The notes under the pieces were generated by a model. That model worked only from the letters and a program-made list of their open reading frames with translations, did no database searches and was not told where the DNA came from. DNA of 64,000 nucleotides from Saprospiraceae bacterium UBA6168 (GTDB taxonomy: Bacteria; Bacteroidota; Bacteroidia; Chitinophagales; Saprospiraceae), in assembly GCA_002435785.1 (NCBI GenBank), contig DIUC01000066.1, positions 84,027 through 148,026 on the forward strand, read 5' to 3'. Each line of letters begins with the position of its first letter. Positions within the stretch are counted from its first letter, which is position 1. A program made the position numbers and the translations under genes. Positions 24,430 to 33,563 of the stretch are shown in pieces.

Positions 24430-27400
24430 CTAATTCCCTTCTTTTCGCTCCTTTCTTATAACCCGATACTTCTTTTTATCAACTTTATGCTGTTCGGGAA
24501 TGCCCCGCTGCTTATAAAACTTTTTCTTGCTTAGGTGAAACTTAAACTTGTTATTGCCCTGCTCATCGGAAGTAACCTCAATGTATATCTTACCTTTAGT
24601 GGTTTCGTATCCCCTGTTACGAGGAATGATAGAAGGTTTGGGAGACTTCAGGTTGTCAAGCGGAACGGATATCCAAAGGTTGGTTTTGTTCCCATAACTA
24701 TACGTTCCCTCTATGAACATATTAATGGCATTTGACTGAATCTCCATCAAGGGGATATAGATTTCAGCGCCTTCAATTATCAGCTTATTGGCCAATGGTG
24801 CAAAACGGAGCTGCTTAAAGCGTTTTTTCATCAGGAGTTTGGCAGCCATTTCATCGAGCGGCGCAAAACCCTGAACAACGATGTCGTTTAGTTCAAAATC
24901 AAGTTTGCCATGCGTCGCCTGCGGGACAAAGCCCTTGCCAAGCTCATCAATAATGCTGGTAAGTTCAAGGTCAATCGTGGACCTACCCGATAGTTTCTCA
25001 ATGTTTTTAAACGAGGGGATATTGAGGTAGTCCAAACTCTCCAGCAACTTCGCAACATCCAATTGGTCAGTTATGAAATGGCCTTCAAAAGGGGTGAAGT
25101 GTGCTCTCCCTAGGTTCATGGAGCCTTGTAAACTAATGCTGCCATCCAAGAACCGGAATCCTGTTTTATCCAAAACCAATGTGGAAGAATCTTTTAATGA
25201 AATACCTGTCTGGACCTCATAAAGCATTAGTTTGTCAGAATAAATAAATGTATCCAAATGGACACTTAAATCAGGGTTAAAAGCACTCATTATGCCTTTT
25301 GCCGTCGTTTTTAATGCAATTACTTTCTCATCGGGTTTGTCAATGTTTTTAGAAAAGGTGCGTATAAATTGTGGCCATACAATGACCGGTGATTTAACAT
25401 CCACGACCGTTTTGATGGACTTTCCGGTATTGCCGATGGCAAGTTCACTGATGTTTTGGATTTCCCCAGTCATTGTAATGTTTTGATTGATGGAGTCAAT
25501 ATTCATCAATGCTGTGAAATCGGCTATATCCTCTTTCAATTTTAGTGTCACCGCAGTAAGTGGTAAGCTTACGCCACTCAGCTTGTAAAAGACATCGCTG
25601 TTGTTTAAGTTAAAAGTTGCGCTCCCATTTGATAAAAGTTCCTGAAAATTGGTCACGTCCCCCTCATAGTCAAACTGTGAAAAAAAGTGGCCATTGTCAA
25701 AAAAGAACCTGTCTGTCTTGAAAAAATGATTGAACAATGCAGGGTCACCGTCTAATGCGATTTTAGTTTTTATGGAGTTTCCCAATCCCAGTTTTTCCCG
25801 ACCTTGGTTTTCTCCAAGTGTAGCAGGTTCGAAGGCAATCTTTCCAGAAAGGGTCCTGCCCTTATCTAATTTAAAAATGATTTCACCGGTGGAAGTACGC
25901 GGTATAAGCCCTTTCACATCGTCAATTATTCCTTTGTGTTTTATATCAACGCTGACATTTTCAGGCAACTGCTCCATATTGGCAAGGAGCATGATGTTGA
26001 AATAATCAAATGGCGGCATCAGCTTTGCAAGGTTTAGGTTTTTGGCGTGCAATTCAAATTCAAAAGGTGTTTTTTTCTCCTTACTGATATCAAGCTTGGC
26101 CGAAAAATTTATTTGCCCTTCTCCATATCTAAAACTTGTTTTTTCCAATACCAAGGTATGTTCATTTTCAAAGTGAACCCCTGTTTTAAATTGATGGAGT
26201 TCCAGTAAATCAAAGTATTGTAGCGTATCAACGGCAACCGATAACCGAGGCTGAAATTGAAACTGGATGCCCCGGATAGTTTCCTTCATTGAATTCTTTT
26301 TTTTGTCATCATCTTTTGGCTTACCAGTATCGAAATAGCCACTTTCACCGAAAAGATTGATAAAATCGGACCAGCTAAGTTTTTCTGCAACGAAATTAAC
26401 ATCGCTGCTTGCCCGGCCAGCCACTGCAAAAAGCAGGGCTTTTAAATTTGTCATGCCGCCATCTATTTGAAAATCATGGCCATTTTCAAGCGTTGAACTT
26501 ATTATGGAAAAATCAGCTTCGCCACTTTTTTTATACAGGCTCAAATGCTTGAAAGGAAATGCCGAATTGGAAGGAGTATATATTACACTAAAGTTTTTCA
26601 ATACCAATTTAGCCTCACTGTCCAACACCATCTGATTAAAATTCTTCATGGACCCATCCACACTGGCCACAAGGGTGAAATTTCCTTTTTTGAAAAAGAA
26701 CTTGTCGTTTTTTAGCCACTTGCTAATGCCAGCCGGTTGGCCATCAATGATTAAGTCAGCTTTTAGCACCGGGCCACCAGCAGGTGTTGCACTAATGGTC
26801 GCTTTGGGTATCTTAACATTAAAACCATCGTGTATAGCCGTTGTGTTGATTAGCGCAATTTTAATGCCTTTTCCGTCCTCTAACTTACTGCGCTCATCAT
26901 CAAATTGTCGGTTGGTAAAATGGCCGCTTGCAATGACCTGTTCAAATAAAAAACCTTTTGCAGTCACCTCATTTTCGTCCTCCATGCGAAATTGAATGTT
27001 GACCAATGGGATTTCGTCGGGCGTGAAATGGCTTGTTATGACCGTCTTTGAATAAAATGGTTGGGCTATATGAAATGGTTCTAATTTTTGCTGCAAGTTT
27101 AGTGGCAACAAAGGAATCGTCCTGTCCCAAGCCGTTTGCCTATTTTCCAAGTTCAGGGTAGTTAATTGCCTTTTACTGGTGTCATAATTGCCACTAAAAA
27201 GAAATTTTTCTTCATTAATGGACAATACAAAAGGTTCAAAAGTTATGTTGCCGCTTTCTACCTGAATCTCAAGCTTCCCCTTCAATTTGCTATCAGCAAT
27301 GAACGACCCCTTCTCTTTTTTAAAGGCCAGTTCCTGCACGGCTATTGCCATATCAATTTCAGCGCCCAGCCTTTTGTCTTTCCGATGCAATTGCGCAGAT

Positions 27401-27999
27401 ACATCATCCAATGTTGCGTGCATGCTGGTTGTTTTTATCGCATTGGTATAAGTGAATTTTACGTTCGATAAGCTGACATTCAGGTTATCCGTCAAGACTT
27501 TTAAAAAGCTTGCTTCCTGTGTGGTGCCATCATTGGTTTTCTCCGAAAGAAAACTTTTTAAATTGTTGAAACCTTCTTTATCTACAAACAAGTTAACGCT
27601 CCCATTCGCAAACTCGACACCCTGTACCTCAATTTCTCGTGACCAGATTTCTTTCAGGGAAGTGGAGAGCGTCAATTTTTCCAGCGCTAAAATAGGCGTG
27701 GCGTGACTGGAAAAATTGGCATCATGAAGCAATACATTTTTGAGGGAAATAGTGGCGTGGGGGAAATCTTTGAAAATACTGATTTTGGCCGATTCAAATG
27801 AAATGGAACCATTGTTAAGTATGCTGAGATTGCTTAAAACCTTGGTCTCGTTCGATTTCAAATAGGTATTCAAGCCAATGAGAAAAATGACGAAGAGCAG
27901 CAAGGCAAGCATGAGTGTCCTGGACAATATCCTGACAAGCCTGCGCAAAACAGGCGACTTTTTTACGCTCCCTACTTTTTCGTTTTCCTTCATGTCCAT
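24430..27999 (-). CDS. AsmA-family envelope protein
   Basis: The frame is open to 28281, but I use the ATG at 27999 (MDMKENEKVGSVKKSPVLRR), giving 1189 residues with a basic start and one membrane helix (TLMLALLLFVIFLIGLNTYL, about residues 26-45). A very long beta-rich periplasmic part then follows with the AsmA start pattern (SFESAKISIFKDFPHATISL), repeated KLEIQVESGNITFEPFVLSI-like strands, and an AsmA_2-type end (LWISVPLDNLKSPKP). AsmA-like proteins form long grooves between the membranes and are implicated in moving phospholipids to the outer membrane. The C-terminus is basic (KKKYRVIRKERKEGN). It is transcribed alone. The 635-base region 28000-28634 upstream shows no convincing gene. 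Confidence 0.85.
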   Translation of the reverse strand: MDMKENEKVGSVKKSPVLRRLVRILSRTLMLALLLFVIFLIGLNTYLKSNETKVLSNLSILNNGSISFESAKISIFKDFPHATISLKNVLLHDANFSSHATPILALEKLTLSTSLKEIWSREIEVQGVEFANGSVNLFVDKEGFNNLKSFLSEKTNDGTTQEASFLKVLTDNLNVSLSNVKFTYTNAIKTTSMHATLDDVSAQLHRKDKRLGAEIDMAIAVQELAFKKEKGSFIADSKLKGKLEIQVESGNITFEPFVLSINEEKFLFSGNYDTSKRQLTTLNLENRQTAWDRTIPLLPLNLQQKLEPFHIAQPFYSKTVITSHFTPDEIPLVNIQFRMEDENEVTAKGFLFEQVIASGHFTNRQFDDERSKLEDGKGIKIALINTTAIHDGFNVKIPKATISATPAGGPVLKADLIIDGQPAGISKWLKNDKFFFKKGNFTLVASVDGSMKNFNQMVLDSEAKLVLKNFSVIYTPSNSAFPFKHLSLYKKSGEADFSIISSTLENGHDFQIDGGMTNLKALLFAVAGRASSDVNFVAEKLSWSDFINLFGESGYFDTGKPKDDDKKKNSMKETIRGIQFQFQPRLSVAVDTLQYFDLLELHQFKTGVHFENEHTLVLEKTSFRYGEGQINFSAKLDISKEKKTPFEFELHAKNLNLAKLMPPFDYFNIMLLANMEQLPENVSVDIKHKGIIDDVKGLIPRTSTGEIIFKLDKGRTLSGKIAFEPATLGENQGREKLGLGNSIKTKIALDGDPALFNHFFKTDRFFFDNGHFFSQFDYEGDVTNFQELLSNGSATFNLNNSDVFYKLSGVSLPLTAVTLKLKEDIADFTALMNIDSINQNITMTGEIQNISELAIGNTGKSIKTVVDVKSPVIVWPQFIRTFSKNIDKPDEKVIALKTTAKGIMSAFNPDLSVHLDTFIYSDKLMLYEVQTGISLKDSSTLVLDKTGFRFLDGSISLQGSMNLGRAHFTPFEGHFITDQLDVAKLLESLDYLNIPSFKNIEKLSGRSTIDLELTSIIDELGKGFVPQATHGKLDFELNDIVVQGFAPLDEMAAKLLMKKRFKQLRFAPLANKLIIEGAEIYIPLMEIQSNAINMFIEGTYSYGNKTNLWISVPLDNLKSPKPSIIPRNRGYETTKGKIYIEVTSDEQGNNKFKFHLSKKKFYKQRGIPEQHKVDKKKYRVIRKERKEGN

Positions 28000-28634
28000 T
28001 TGCAAAGATTGCCCTATTTGCTTGGGATTCACACAAAGCGTTGGGGTGCACCACTTGGTATTCAGAATGCAAGGTAAGAACAAGAATATTTCCCTCATGT
28101 TCAAAGCCAGAAATTGCGAGCTGCTAAGTACGACCATTGGCACCTTATTGAACAATTGGTGCCGCGGGTAGAATTTTTGGGAAAATGAGTGGTTGAGGTG
28201 AAAGTCACTGGTGGACCGAATAGCAAATTGGCTATTTCGCTGCACCAAGCCATCGCACCTCATCCATTGTTTTTGTAACATGGGTGGGTTTTGGATTGCT
28301 GCTCATTCAGTTAACACCTTGATGATTTGAAAAAGTTGACGATAATTGCCTACCTAATGTCGGAGCCAAGCCAATAAACTATCGGGAAACCCTCGCAGAT
28401 TAAAAGTGTTTGTTGCTTGTTTTGACGACTCAAAAGAACATACCTTTCCCCCTTTTCTCAGCGTTTACCTGCATTGCCGCTTTTGGCGATGATGTGGAAT
28501 AGAGAAAAGCAATTTTCATCGTCCCAAGTTTTGACGCCATCCGGCAGCGTTGGGGCGATACATCAACGAAAACAAGCCGCTGGAGCGAGTTCTCTTTGTA
28601 GGAAACTGGCTCGATGTGGCGATTATATTGTGAC

Positions 28635-30017
28635 ATGGAACCAATCTTCACCAACGACGCCGTGGTTTTCGGCCTGCTCTGCCTCATTTTGGGCGGCGTT
28701 TTTTACACCTCCAAGCTGCCCGCTTTTCGCAGGTTTTATGGCATCGTGCCCACACTGGTGCTTTGCTACTTCTTGCCCGCCCTGCTCTACTGGCCACTGG
28801 GGCTTATTGCACCGGAGTGGTTCGACCACGGGCTGCTGACCTTTTTGGGTGAAAAGGGCCTGGTGCTGCCCGACACAGGGATGTCCTTTGGGCAAATCAA
28901 GGACTGGCTCGAAACGCAGGGGCTGGCCAAGGCCGACTACGGCAAGTTCGCCCACAAAAGCCAACTATACTTCGTGGCCAGCCGATACCTACTGCCCGCC
29001 AGTTTACTGCTGTTCTGCGTTGGCATTGACATGAAAGGCATCATCGGGCTGGGCCCAAAGGCGCTCATCATGTTCCTCACGGCCACGCTTGGGGTCATCA
29101 TCGGAGGCCCGGTGGCGCTGCTGGTGGTGACCAACCTCATGCCCGGCCTTATCAATGTATCACCCGATGAGCTATGGCGGGGGCTGTCCACCATTGCGGG
29201 CAGTTGGATTGGCGGTGGTGCCAACCAAGCAGCCATGAAGGAAATCTACAAGGTGCCCGACTCGCTCTTTGGCACGATGGTCGTCGTGGATGTATTGGTG
29301 GCCAATATCTGGATGGCTGCGCTGTTGTACGGCGCTGGCAATTTTGAAAAAATAGACCGCTGGTTCAAGGCAGACAACTCGGCCATTGCTGCGCTGGAAC
29401 AACGGGTGGCCAACTACCGGGCCAGCATCGAGCAGGTGGCTACCACGAGGCATCTGTTCGTGCTTTTGGCAGTGGCATTCGGCGGGGTGGCACTGTCGCA
29501 TATCGTGGCCGACTGGGCCGTGCCGCTCCTCGAAAAATCGTCGGACTGGCTCAAAGCGGCCCGATTGGAATCGCTGCTGGAAGGCTTTTTCTGGATAGTG
29601 CTGGTGGCCACGACGGTGGGGCTGGGGCTGTCGTTCACGTCGGCCCGCAAGCTGGAGGGCGTGGGCGCATCCACTTGGGGCAGTCTTTTTATCTATATCC
29701 TGGTGGCCACCATCGGCATGAAGATGAACGTGGGGGAGATATTCGACAACCTCGGCCTCTTTGCCATCGGCGTGGTGTGGATGCTGGTGCATTGCACCTT
29801 GCTGCTGGTGGTGGCCAAGCTCATCCGGGCACCGTTTTTCTTCGTGGCGGTGGGCAGCCAAGCCAATATCGGTGGAGCGGCATCGGCGCCCATCGTGGCC
29901 TCGGCGTTCAGTCCGGCATTGGCGCCAGTGGGCGTACTGCTGGCGGTGCTGGGCTATGCGCTTGGCACTTATGGGGCCATTGTTTGTGCGATGCTGATGC
30001 AGTTGGTGGTGGGGTAG
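28635..30017 (+). CDS. DUF819 family membrane protein
   Basis: The frame is open from 28614, but the Met at 28635 (MEPIFTNDAVVFGLLCLILG) fits the family start, giving 460 residues. There are about eleven hydrophobic segments, with the family motifs IVPTLVLCYFLPALLYWP, LLLFCVGIDMKGI, GSWIGGGANQAAMKEIY and VGSQANIGGAASAPIVASAF, the last two being the paired Gly/Asn-rich re-entrant-type loops. DUF819 (YjcL-like) proteins are predicted transporters with two inverted halves; no substrate is established. It converges with the SDR gene, 14 bases apart. Confidence 0.88.
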   Translation: MEPIFTNDAVVFGLLCLILGGVFYTSKLPAFRRFYGIVPTLVLCYFLPALLYWPLGLIAPEWFDHGLLTFLGEKGLVLPDTGMSFGQIKDWLETQGLAKADYGKFAHKSQLYFVASRYLLPASLLLFCVGIDMKGIIGLGPKALIMFLTATLGVIIGGPVALLVVTNLMPGLINVSPDELWRGLSTIAGSWIGGGANQAAMKEIYKVPDSLFGTMVVVDVLVANIWMAALLYGAGNFEKIDRWFKADNSAIAALEQRVANYRASIEQVATTRHLFVLLAVAFGGVALSHIVADWAVPLLEKSSDWLKAARLESLLEGFFWIVLVATTVGLGLSFTSARKLEGVGASTWGSLFIYILVATIGMKMNVGEIFDNLGLFAIGVVWMLVHCTLLLVVAKLIRAPFFFVAVGSQANIGGAASAPIVASAFSPALAPVGVLLAVLGYALGTYGAIVCAMLMQLVVG

Positions 30018-30031
30018 GGGGAAGTGCTATT

Positions 30032-30802
30032 TCAATTCCCCAATTTCCAGCCGCCATCAACGGCGATGACTTGCCCGGTGATGAAACTGGCTGCGTCCGA
30101 GAGCAGGAGCGTGGCCAATCCGTCAAGGTCGTGGGGCTGCCCGGCCCGGCCACCATCCAGGGGTTGGCGCTGGCGGACGTACTGCATGATGTCGTCGTTT
30201 TGGATGGCCCGTTGAGCCATCGGCGTTTCGGTAAGGCCGGGGGCTATGACGTTGGCCCGGATATTTTGCGGAGCGTAAAACGCAGCGATGCTCTTGGTGA
30301 AACCTTCTATGGCAGCCTTTGCTGCTGCGTAGGCATGGGTGGAAAAAAATTGCGGAGCGGGCGAAAATGCCAATGCCGAACCGGTGTTGAGGATGGCCCC
30401 ACCTGATTGCTGTGCCAAAAACTGCCGCACCGCTGCCCGATTGGAGAGCATGACGGATGTGAGGTTTAGTTGGAGGGTGCGCTCCCAACCATCGAGCGTG
30501 AGTTCATGGAGGGGGCCGTCGCCAAAGCGCCTACCACTGCCGCCCGCCACATGGTACAGCCCGTGGAACCCGCCAAACCGCTCGATGCACTTGCTGATGG
30601 CGGCCTCGGCCTGCCCTTCTTCGGTAGCATCGCCGGTGAGGACGTGGGCGTTGCGGCCCAGCACCTCCATCGCACGGATGGAGACCTCCTTGCCTATGCC
30701 GAGCGCCACGACCAAAGCTCCCTGCCGCTGAAAAGCCTGCGCTGCTGACAGCCCGATGCCAGTGGTGCCGCCGATGATGACGATTTTTTTGTCCGTTAAC
30801 AT
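30032..30802 (-). CDS. Short-chain dehydrogenase/reductase
   Basis: The ATG at 30802 gives 256 residues (the open frame to 30850 is untranslated lead). This is a classical SDR: cofactor loop IIGGTTGIGLSAAQAF, Ser in LNTGSALAF, catalytic Tyr and Lys in YAAAKAAIEGF, NIRANVIAPGLTETPM, and the C-terminal ITGQVIAVDGGW of the 3-oxoacyl-reductase-like group. It uses NAD(H) or NADP(H); no acidic residue after the second strand stands out, so the cofactor choice is open. It is 37 bases downstream of the psi-like gene, on the same strand. Confidence 0.88.
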   Translation of the reverse strand: MLTDKKIVIIGGTTGIGLSAAQAFQRQGALVVALGIGKEVSIRAMEVLGRNAHVLTGDATEEGQAEAAISKCIERFGGFHGLYHVAGGSGRRFGDGPLHELTLDGWERTLQLNLTSVMLSNRAAVRQFLAQQSGGAILNTGSALAFSPAPQFFSTHAYAAAKAAIEGFTKSIAAFYAPQNIRANVIAPGLTETPMAQRAIQNDDIMQYVRQRQPLDGGRAGQPHDLDGLATLLLSDAASFITGQVIAVDGGWKLGN

Positions 30803-30839
30803 TCGTTTGAAGGTTGGTTGAGCGAAGTTGTCAAAAACC

Positions 30840-31280
30840 CTATACCCCAAACATCCCCTTCATTCCCTCCCAAAGCGGCCTTTTCAGGGCTGGATTGGCT
30901 TGTATGTCGGCGAGGCTGGCAGCAAAAAGGTAGGTGACCTTACCGAGGGCCAGTGGCTCGTAGGGCTTGGCGTTCAGCATCAGTCCGGCCTGCTTGGGTG
31001 CTATGCCGAAGAACATGGCACGAGAAAATCCTGCCTCATTGCGGAGCAATGAAAAAGGTAACGGCTGTTGGGTTGTTGTCCAAAAAACAAGGGCATCCTC
31101 GTCCATGTCGAAGCCTGCGGCTTGCAACATTTTGGAAAGCAGTTCCACGGCGGCAGGCTCCTCCGTACCGGCACAAGCGACAAAAAGCCCCTTGCGGTTG
31201 TTCCCCCTTCCCTCAGAAATCAGGTTTTCTTTTAACGGGTACACCTCGAAGTCCAAAATTCCATTGGGCTGGATATTCAT
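30840..31280 (-). CDS. Possible DNA polymerase III psi (HolD-like) subunit
   Basis: A 146-residue soluble protein of the size and general order of HolD. Its C-terminal part, ASLADIQANPALKRPLWEGM, lines up with the end of Escherichia coli psi as I remember it (LTDLRANPTARAALWQQI). Further upstream, AMFFGIAPKQAGLML occupies the place of a core strand. Psi joins the chi subunit to the clamp loader and is generally described from Gammaproteobacteria. The match is by eye and short, so an unrelated conserved protein remains possible. The gene is divergent from ilvE, with a 119-base spacer. Confidence 0.4.
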   Translation of the reverse strand: MNIQPNGILDFEVYPLKENLISEGRGNNRKGLFVACAGTEEPAAVELLSKMLQAAGFDMDEDALVFWTTTQQPLPFSLLRNEAGFSRAMFFGIAPKQAGLMLNAKPYEPLALGKVTYLFAASLADIQANPALKRPLWEGMKGMFGV

Positions 31281-31369
31281 TTTTTGATGATTTTCAGAAT
31301 TTTATTCTAAATGGGTATTTTTTTGCCCCTATTCTTTAGAATTTATTTTTTTAAAACGGTTTTTCGACC

Positions 31370-31377
31370 TAATTTTG
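31370..31377 (+). promoter_or_regulatory. -7 promoter element of ilvE
   Basis: TAATTTTG is an exact TAnnTTTG match 22 bases upstream of the ilvE ATG, in a strongly A+T-rich divergent spacer. A clear -33 TTTG at 19-21 bases is not visible. Confidence 0.5.
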
Positions 31378-31399
31378 TGCAAAATTAAACTAAAAGGAC

Positions 31400-32473
31400 A
31401 TGGATATCAAAACAACAAAATCAGCCACCTCCCGCCTCGGGGAAGTTGACTTCGACAACTTGCCGTTTGGCCGCACCTTTTCCGACCACATTTTCACTTG
31501 CGACTATTTCGACGGCAAGTGGCACAACCCACGCATCGAGCCGTTCCACAACCTCAGCCTGCACCCCGCCACAATGGCACTTCACTATGGCCAAGCCATT
31601 TTTGAGGGCATGAAAGCATCCATGAGCGTGGACGGTGTGCCGATGCTCTTCCGCCCGGAGCGCCATGCAAAACGCATGAACATCTCTGCCGCACGCCTGT
31701 GTATGCCGGAATTCCCGGAGGACTTGTTCGTGGATGCCATCGCAAAGCTGGTGAACATTGACCAAGAATGGATACCCAAGGCGGAAGGCAGCGCCCTCTA
31801 CATCCGTCCGACGATGATTGCCACCGATGAGTTCATTGGCGTAAAACCGTCGCAATCTTACAAATTTTTCATCTTTACCGGCCCCGTTGGCCCATATTAC
31901 CCGAAACCCGTGCGCCTCTGGGCCGAAACGACCTATATCCGGGCAGCACAAGGCGGCACCGGCTTCGCAAAGGCCGCTGGCAACTACGCCGGGGCGCTCT
32001 ACCCTGCCAAATTGGCGCAAGACCGTGGCTTCGACCAGCTCCTATGGCTCGACGCCAAAGAATTCAAGTACATCCAGGAGAGCGGCACGATGAACGTCTT
32101 CTTCGTCATCAACGGCGTGACCATCACCCCGCCCCTCTCCGGCACCATCCTCGACGGCGTGACCCGTGACTGTATCCTCGAAATACTCCGCAGCGAGGGC
32201 AAGCCCGTGGCCGAGCATCCCATCACCATTGACGAAGTGGTGCAGGCCTACCACGATGGCACCCTGCAAGAAGCATTCGGCGCTGGCACTGCCGCCGTCG
32301 TCTCGCACGTGGCCGACATCGGCTACAAGGACATGCTGATAACCCTCCCGCCGGTGAGCGAGCGTAAAATCGGCCCCCACGTAAAGGACATGATTGACGG
32401 CATGAGGGCTGGCATCATTGAAGACAAATGGGGTTGGACCGTGCCAGTAATGGCCGAGGAGTTGGTATCCTAA
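31400..32473 (+). CDS. ilvE: Branched-chain amino acid aminotransferase
   Basis: This 357-residue fold-type IV PLP enzyme catalyses the reversible transamination of leucine, isoleucine and valine. Visible landmarks are LHYGQAIFEGMKA, FRPERHAKRMNISAARLCMP, the PLP Lys in GFAKAAGNYAGALYPAKLAQ, the QESGTMNVFFVING strand and LSGTILDGVTRDCILEI. Length and order match the longer (BCAT-like) bacterial and eukaryotic form. It stands apart from other branched-chain genes and is divergent from the psi-like gene. Confidence 0.95.
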   Translation: MDIKTTKSATSRLGEVDFDNLPFGRTFSDHIFTCDYFDGKWHNPRIEPFHNLSLHPATMALHYGQAIFEGMKASMSVDGVPMLFRPERHAKRMNISAARLCMPEFPEDLFVDAIAKLVNIDQEWIPKAEGSALYIRPTMIATDEFIGVKPSQSYKFFIFTGPVGPYYPKPVRLWAETTYIRAAQGGTGFAKAAGNYAGALYPAKLAQDRGFDQLLWLDAKEFKYIQESGTMNVFFVINGVTITPPLSGTILDGVTRDCILEILRSEGKPVAEHPITIDEVVQAYHDGTLQEAFGAGTAAVVSHVADIGYKDMLITLPPVSERKIGPHVKDMIDGMRAGIIEDKWGWTVPVMAEELVS

Positions 32474-32486
32474 CTTTCACGCCACG

Positions 32487-32560
32487 TTTGTCATCCCGAA
32501 GGGAACCGTCCTCGTTTGGATTGCACGTACAACGAGGACAGTTCCCTGCTGGATGACAAA
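32487..32560. repeat. Long hairpin repeat downstream of ilvE
   Basis: Arms 32487-32516 and 32531-32560 match at 27 of 30 positions around a 14-base loop. They begin with TTTGTCATCC and contain GGGAAC and GTCCTCGTT. The stem would end ilvE transcripts or shield their 3' end; there is no U-run. Its A/GAAGGGA core recalls the inverted repeat at 4083-4154, but the two are not the same sequence. Confidence 0.75.
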
Positions 32561-32594
32561 GTTCCCTCGTTCACTCTTACCTACCTAATCCAAA

Positions 32595-33380
32595 ATGCCC
32601 CCAGATTTTTTGGTCATCGGACACCTGTGCCACGACAAAATCCCCAGCGGCTACACGCCCGGCGGTGCTGCGTCCTTCGCTGGTTTGCATTCGCACCGTC
32701 TCGGCTACTCCACCTCCATTCTCACTTCCTTCGGCCCTGATTTTCAGTTCGCTTCGCAATTCGATGGGCTTGACCTCCACGTGGTGCCCTCGGAGGAGAC
32801 CACCGTTTTCGAGAATATTTACCAGCCCGATGGCCAGCGCATACAGTACCTGCACAGCCGGGCTGCCGTGCTGACTCCCGCCGATTTGCCAAAGCATTGG
32901 CAAGCTCCAAAGACCGTCCTACTCGGCCCCATCTGCGATGAGGTGAGCTTTGAGTTCCTCGACTTTTTCGCTGCGCAAGACACCGTCACCTGCGCCTGCC
33001 CGCAAGGCTGGATGCGGCAATGGGACGCCCATCACCGGGTTAGCCCCAAGCCCATTGCCGACTGGCAACTGTTGGCCAAGGCCGACCTCATCTCCATGAG
33101 CGAGGCGGATGTGGGCGGGGACTGGGGGTTGATAGTAGCCATTGCCAAGCAAGTGCCGCTGCTGGTGGTGACGCAGGGGCCGAGGGGTGTCACCGTTTTT
33201 CACCACTGCGAACGAAAGCATTACCCCGCCCATCCGATAAAAGAGTTGAATCCCACGGGTGCAGGTGATGTATTTGCTGCCAGCTTGCTGCTGCGCTTTG
33301 CGGAGACAAAGGACATCGTAAATGCGGTGGATTGGGCGCAAGGGGTGGCAGCCAAGCATGTTTCGACAGCGAAATATTGA
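32595..33380 (+). CDS. PfkB-family carbohydrate/nucleoside kinase
   Basis: This 261-residue soluble kinase is shorter than ribokinase (about 310) and has few lid residues. It has FLVIGHLCHDKIPSGYTPGG at the start, VVTQGPRGVTVFHH, and the anion-hole and catalytic-base motif LNPTGAGDVFAASLLLRFA near the end. The sugar or nucleoside substrate is not clear. It is 121 bases after ilvE, with the hairpin repeat between them. Confidence 0.82.
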   Translation: MPPDFLVIGHLCHDKIPSGYTPGGAASFAGLHSHRLGYSTSILTSFGPDFQFASQFDGLDLHVVPSEETTVFENIYQPDGQRIQYLHSRAAVLTPADLPKHWQAPKTVLLGPICDEVSFEFLDFFAAQDTVTCACPQGWMRQWDAHHRVSPKPIADWQLLAKADLISMSEADVGGDWGLIVAIAKQVPLLVVTQGPRGVTVFHHCERKHYPAHPIKELNPTGAGDVFAASLLLRFAETKDIVNAVDWAQGVAAKHVSTAKY

Positions 33381-33563
33381 CCAATGTTGCGGGGCTTTCA
33401 GTACATCACGGGAGGCCATCGCTTCATCAACATCTTCCGCTCATCAGATGCGCTGTCGCAGGTGAAGACCCAGTGACGAACACAATGCGGGGGCTTCCCC
33501 TTCCCATGAAAATTGTTGTTTTGTAAAATCAGGTTCCCTACCTTCCCCCAAAAATTCCACCAC

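Noticed and set aside
28000..28281. Extended N-terminus of the AsmA-like protein
   Set aside because: The added 94 residues lack the basic-then-hydrophobic start expected of the family, which begins properly at 27999.
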